Below the pieces are notes generated by a model. The model ran no database searches. It saw nothing but the letters and a program-made list of their open reading frames with translations, and was not told where the DNA came from. DNA of 26,750 nt, taken from a bacterium (GTDB taxonomy: Bacteria; Ratteibacteria; UBA8468; B48-G9; JAFGKM01). Both the position numbers and the translations under genes were made by a program. How positions within the stretch are numbered: the stretch's first letter is position 1; the number at the start of each line of letters is the position of its first letter. Positions 23,921 to 26,750 of this stretch are shown one piece after another. Location of the stretch: positions 1 to 26,750 of the forward strand of contig JALNXB010000028.1 of assembly GCA_023230585.1 (NCBI GenBank), written 5' to 3'.

Positions 23921-25912
23921 CTAAAAGAAAAGAGTTGCTGTTTGATAAAATAAGACAGCCGCAATCCAGCCAACAAGTATAGACCATACTGTAGCAATGA
24001 AAGCCCATCTAAACCCTGTTTCTTGTTTTATAACAGCGATAGTTGCAATACAAGGGATATACAAGAGAGTCATAAGCATAAAAGAGTAAGCAGAAGCAGG
24101 TGTAAAAAGTTGGGATAAGGCTATAGACATATTCTTTGCGCCTCCAAGTACAGCCCCAAAAGTTCCAACAACAAGTTCTTTTGCTACCAATCCAGATATT
24201 AAAGCAACACCGGCTTGCCAATTACCAAATCCAGCAGGCCTCAATATAGGAACAAGGAAACTCCCAATAATTCCAGTAAAACTTTCTCTGCTTGCATATT
24301 CGGCTGAAAGAGGAAAATAACTTAAAAACCATACAAGGACAACACCAGCAAAAATCATTGAACCAGCTTTTCTCAAAAATAGGGATGTTCTCTCCCAAGC
24401 TGATATAAGCATATTTTTAAGGTCGGGAGCGTGGTAGGGAGGTAGTTCCATAATAATGTGGCTCGATTCGTGTTTGAAAAAAAGTGATTTAAAAATTCTG
24501 GCAGTCAACATTCCCGCAAGTACTCCTATAATATAAAGTGAGAAAAGGATAGAACCCTGATTTTTCTTAAAAAATATGCTTGTAAATAAGAGAAAAATAG
24601 GTAACCGAGCAGAACAACTCATAAAAGGAAGTGCAAGAATAGTTATTATTCTGTCCTTCTTTGTTTCAAGGGTTCTGGTAGCCATAATTGCCGGTACATT
24701 ACATCCAAAACCTAATATCATAGGTATAGCACTTTTACCGTGTAGACCAATTGTATGCATTATTCTATCAGTTACAAAAGCGGCTCTTGAAATATATCCT
24801 GAATCTTCCATTGCGGTAAAAATAAAAAAGAGTAAAAATATATTGGGTATGAAAACTATTATTGCACCAAGCCCAGAAATGATGCCCTCAGTAAAGAGTG
24901 AAGTAATCCATTGTGGTAACTGAGCAAAATATAGAAATTGAGCCACTTTAATAGAAATATTAGAGAAAAGGTTATCTAACAGATTTGCAAAAGGTCCTCC
25001 AAGATTAAATACAATCTGGAAAGTTAACCACATAAAGAAAAGAAAAATAATGCTCCCTGTGAAGGTGTGTGTAAAAATTTTATCTAATTTAGCTGTAAAT
25101 TCAATCTTTTCTTCAAGAAGTTTCTCTTTAGTAACACATTCCTTTGCAACACCATGAATATAAGCATATCGTTTCTCTACTATAAAATTTTCAATATCAG
25201 GGCAAAGACTCTCCAACTTGTTAATTATTTTTTCTACTGTGGAGTAGACACCTTCTTTTTGTAGTTTCTGAATAAATTCCGCATCTTTTTCTATCAAACG
25301 AATTGCAAAGAAACGGAAAGGGTAGGGCGGGGTAAACTCTTTTATAATTGGTTGTAGTTCAGAAATTACTTCTTCTACCTCTTTTCCGTAATTGATTTTT
25401 ATACTTTTTTTCTCCGTTAATACAGCGGAAGAATGTATCAAATCTTTTAGTTCAGATATTCCAATATTCTTGTTTGCAGTTGTTAGAACAAACTTAATAC
25501 CCATTATATTTTCAAGCTGTTTTATGTTAATATTGATTCCTTTCTTTTCAGCAGCGTCACACATATTTACAGCAACAATAACATTCTGTTCAAGTTCAAG
25601 CATAAGGGTAACAAGGTATAGGCTTCTTTCGAGGTTGGTTGCATCGGCAACAACTACAACAGTATCGGCATTCTTTTTAACAAGTATGTCTCTGGCAATT
25701 TTTTCGTCTTCGGTAAAAGATGTAAGAGAATAGGTTCCAGGAAGGTCCATAACTTTGTATCTTGTGTCGTTATGAGTAAAAAAACCTTCTTTTATTTCTA
25801 CTGTAACACCAGGCCAATTGCCTGTCTTTTGATGTAAACCAGTCAAAGAATTGAAAAGGGTAGTTTTTCCAGTGTTGGGGTTGCCTGTAAGAATAATTGT
25901 TTTTTCTTTCAT
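23921..25912 (-). CDS. feoB: Ferrous iron transporter FeoB
   Basis: A 663-residue inner-membrane Fe(II) importer. The N-terminal G domain has G1 GNPNTGKT (10-17), G3 DLPGTYSL and G4 NMCD; a helical linker follows, then the membrane core with two Gate regions. The family core DSGYISRAAFVTDRIMHTIG, GFGCNVPAIMATRTLE and MSCSARLPIFLLF is present. It is shorter than the E. coli form (773), ending with the last helix and lacking a C-terminal FeoC-like tail. It overlaps feoA by 4 bp (ATGA-type coupling) and is followed after 7 bp by the dtxR-like gene. Fe(II) uptake fits an anaerobe with many iron-sulfur enzymes. Confidence 0.95.
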   Translation of the reverse strand: MKEKTIILTGNPNTGKTTLFNSLTGLHQKTGNWPGVTVEIKEGFFTHNDTRYKVMDLPGTYSLTSFTEDEKIARDILVKKNADTVVVVADATNLERSLYLVTLMLELEQNVIVAVNMCDAAEKKGININIKQLENIMGIKFVLTTANKNIGISELKDLIHSSAVLTEKKSIKINYGKEVEEVISELQPIIKEFTPPYPFRFFAIRLIEKDAEFIQKLQKEGVYSTVEKIINKLESLCPDIENFIVEKRYAYIHGVAKECVTKEKLLEEKIEFTAKLDKIFTHTFTGSIIFLFFMWLTFQIVFNLGGPFANLLDNLFSNISIKVAQFLYFAQLPQWITSLFTEGIISGLGAIIVFIPNIFLLFFIFTAMEDSGYISRAAFVTDRIMHTIGLHGKSAIPMILGFGCNVPAIMATRTLETKKDRIITILALPFMSCSARLPIFLLFTSIFFKKNQGSILFSLYIIGVLAGMLTARIFKSLFFKHESSHIIMELPPYHAPDLKNMLISAWERTSLFLRKAGSMIFAGVVLVWFLSYFPLSAEYASRESFTGIIGSFLVPILRPAGFGNWQAGVALISGLVAKELVVGTFGAVLGGAKNMSIALSQLFTPASAYSFMLMTLLYIPCIATIAVIKQETGFRWAFIATVWSILVGWIAAVLFYQTATLFF

Positions 25913-26154
25913 ATTAAACGTCCTCTGCTAAGTTTTAAAGGGATAACTGATACACACATTGCAATGCCTTGCCCTATACCTATGCTGGTTTCACCTTTTT
26001 TAAAAATTACAGGTCCAGGGGAAGATTTAGTTACTTCTATAATATCTCCAACAAAAATACCAAGTGTGGTTAAACGCCTCTTTGCTTCAGGACATTCTAA
26101 CCCAATTCTTACTATTCTGTAATATCCATTGACAGCACTATTTAATCTCAACAT
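25909..26154 (-). CDS. feoA: FeoA, SH3-like accessory protein
   Basis: An 81-residue cytosolic SH3-like protein of normal FeoA length. Seen: YRIVRIGLECPEAKRRLTTLGIFVGDIIEV followed by a GPVIFKKGETSIGIGQGIAMCVSV strand region typical of FeoA. It is thought to help FeoB function. It is the first gene of the feo operon, with AAGGAG (minus strand, 26168-26163) nine bases before the ATG and a strong promoter 50-80 bp upstream. Confidence 0.93.
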   Translation of the reverse strand: MLRLNSAVNGYYRIVRIGLECPEAKRRLTTLGIFVGDIIEVTKSSPGPVIFKKGETSIGIGQGIAMCVSVIPLKLSRGRLI

Positions 26155-26173
26155 TTGAGTTTCTCCTTAAAAA

Positions 26174-26202
26174 GTTAGTCTTGTCTAACAAAGTTAGTTA
26201 AC
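26174..26202. promoter_or_regulatory. DtxR-type operator over the feo transcription start
   Basis: GTTAGTCTTGTCTAAC (26174-26189) has perfect 5-bp arms GTTAG/CTAAC. GTTAGTTAAC (26193-26202) adds a second dyad GTTA/TAAC. They lie between the -10 box and the ribosome binding site of feoA, where a bound repressor would block transcription. TTAG...CTAA arms fit DtxR/IdeR-like boxes, and a DtxR-family gene ends this operon. Confidence 0.65.
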
Positions 26203-26206
26203 CCTT

Positions 26207-26235
26207 ATTTTACCTCAGTTTTTTTGTTCTGTCAA
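26207..26235 (-). promoter_or_regulatory. Sigma70-type promoter of feoAB-dtxR
   Basis: On the minus strand: TTGACA (26235-26230), exactly 17 bp, TAAAAT (26212-26207). The start site should be near 26200, giving a leader of about 45 nt. It is the best promoter match in the window; a module-E repeat begins six bases upstream of the -35 box. Confidence 0.8.
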
Positions 26236-26240
26236 GGGGG

Positions 26241-26268
26241 AAAAAAGTATGTGGTGTCTACTCACTCT
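26241..26268. repeat. Repeat module E, core copy upstream of the feo promoter
   Basis: AAAAAAGTATGTGGTGTCTA then CTCACTC, as at 12685 and 26552. Only the core is present; beyond it the sequence differs. Together with modules A, C, E and B it fills the gene-free end of the window (26236-26750). Confidence 0.7.
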
Positions 26269-26307
26269 GGTACTACGGCGCATACACCTTCTACGTAACA
26301 ATCGGGC

Positions 26308-26405
26308 ACTCTGAGAACTCACCCTTCTGCATATAAGACATCTCCGAAGGGCTTAACAGGCTCAGAGTAGATGAACAAAAGGCTTGAACCTTTTGTTAAC
26401 AGCCC
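26308..26405. repeat. Repeat module A, copy 2, complete hairpin form
   Basis: It matches 1-88 (84 of 88) and here shows the full dyad: ACTCTGAG (26308-26315)/CTCAGAGT (26361-26368) enclosing CCCTTC/GAAGGG, followed by AACAAAAGG (26374-26382)/CCTTTTGTT (26389-26397). Non-coding. Confidence 0.85.
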
Positions 26406-26545
26406 CCCCATTCCGTCTTTTGTATTTTGTCTAGCGAGTTTTACCCGCCGAAGCCAACCTACGCTAAAATAGAAGCTTCGGCAGGTATACCTTGGCGTAG
26501 GAGGGGCTTCGTAACGTGGCAATCTCGCCGAAGGCGGAAAAGGAA
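26406..26545. repeat. Repeat module C, copy 3 (extended, 140 bp)
   Basis: Interleaved pairs GCCGAAGC (26447-26454)/GCTTCGGC (26475-26482) and CCTACGC (26458-26464)/GCGTAGG (26495-26501). It differs from copy 2 at three positions. It abuts module A on its left and module E on its right. Confidence 0.9.
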
Positions 26546-26550
26546 ATGGG

Positions 26551-26616
26551 GTAAAAAAGTATGGGGTGTCTACTCACTCCCTTATTGCCTTCTACCCTAT
26601 GGGGAGAAGGATCAAG
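26551..26616. repeat. Repeat module E, copy near the window end
   Basis: GTAAAAAAGTATGGGGTGTC and TACTCACTCC, then TTGCCTTCTACCC-ATGGGGA as at 12717-12740. From 26617 to 26687 nothing recognisable is seen. Confidence 0.7.
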
Positions 26617-26687
26617 GATGAGGGGGGAGTTAGCAACTTAACCAAAAACGAAAGACGTAATGATAAAAAATTAGACTCCCCCTTATT

Positions 26688-26750
26688 TGTCATTCCGGAC
26701 TTGATCCGGAATCTCGTTTTTTATGTTGTGCCTATTACCAGCGTGGGTTA
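26688..26750. repeat. REPIN-like repeat module B, copy 3, cut by the window end
   Basis: TGTCATTCCGGACTTGATCC opens the copy and CAGCGTGGGTTA closes the visible part. The linker between the T-run and that motif is longer than in copies 1 and 2. The right hairpin would lie outside the window. Confidence 0.82.

Noticed and set aside
22309..26545. Possible CRISPR array
   Set aside because: Repeats are long, irregularly spaced and lie between ordinary genes; no regular spacers or cas genes.
26319..26621. Open frames on both strands inside the end-of-window repeats
   Set aside because: They are translations of modules A, C and E, which recur elsewhere without a conserved frame.
1..26750. tRNA or rRNA genes, phage genes, toxin-antitoxin pairs
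   Set aside because: None were recognised in the gaps on either strand by eye; a tRNAscan/Infernal run would be decisive.

Overview
The window is AT-rich bacterial DNA from an uncultivated-type lineage, probably an anaerobe with a folate-based Wood-Ljungdahl (reductive acetyl-CoA) methyl branch. Clues to lineage are a prepilin with the GFTLIELLVVIAIIAILA start and a C-terminal H-X9-DG motif, very large secreted beta-helix glycosidase-like proteins, and FeoAB with a DtxR-family regulator. The first two are typical of Lentisphaerota/Planctomycetota/Omnitrophota-like (PVC-type) and related candidate phyla. This placement is an inference; there is no rRNA or other phylogenetic marker here.

Layout. 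1-363: repeat modules. 364-1692: a long protein with a C-terminal HPr-like domain (His351 and Ser382 keep the HPr His15/Ser46 spacing). 1939-8362: a tightly overlapping plus-strand run of rhaB (rhamnulokinase), fchA, folD, a metV-rnfC fusion, metV and metF. 8530-17061: two tandem paralogous secreted proteins of about 1,380 residues (LamG + TPR + GH141-like beta-helix + CBM9-like), followed after 16 bp by fhs (17078-18772). 19096-19848: pseudopilin. 19974-22306: znuA/C/B-type metal ABC transporter. 22602-23192: SAM methyltransferase. On the minus strand, 26154-23533: feoA-feoB-dtxR, with a near-consensus sigma70-type promoter and inverted-repeat operators at 26174-26235. Almost every intergenic gap is filled with a mosaic of at least five short repeat modules.

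How the genes fit together. Fhs (formate activation), FchA (cyclohydrolase), FolD (methylene-THF dehydrogenase) and MetF/MetV/RnfC2 (methylene-THF reductase with an NADH-oxidising flavo-iron-sulfur partner) make a complete formate-to-methyl-THF branch. FolD has Gln where the family has its cyclohydrolase Lys (Y49-x-x-x-Q53), which would explain why a dedicated FchA sits just upstream. Rhamnulokinase plus two secreted GH141-like proteins suggest use of deoxysugar-rich polysaccharides such as pectin RG or fucans. The HPr-like protein beside the FGGY kinase may be a regulatory link, but that is inference. Transition-metal supply (FeoAB, ZnuABC-like) would serve the many Fe-S and Zn proteins of the pathway.

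Most notable points: the FolD Lys-to-Gln change paired with FchA; the MetV-RnfC fusion with a second free MetV; the HPr-fusion protein; the LamG-TPR-beta-helix-CBM9 tandem pair inside the C1 gene region; a DtxR box over the feo start site together with a mixed Mn/Fe-type metal site in the regulator; the interleaved-stem (pseudoknot-capable) repeat; and the REPIN-like 87-bp element that carries a terminator-like hairpin.
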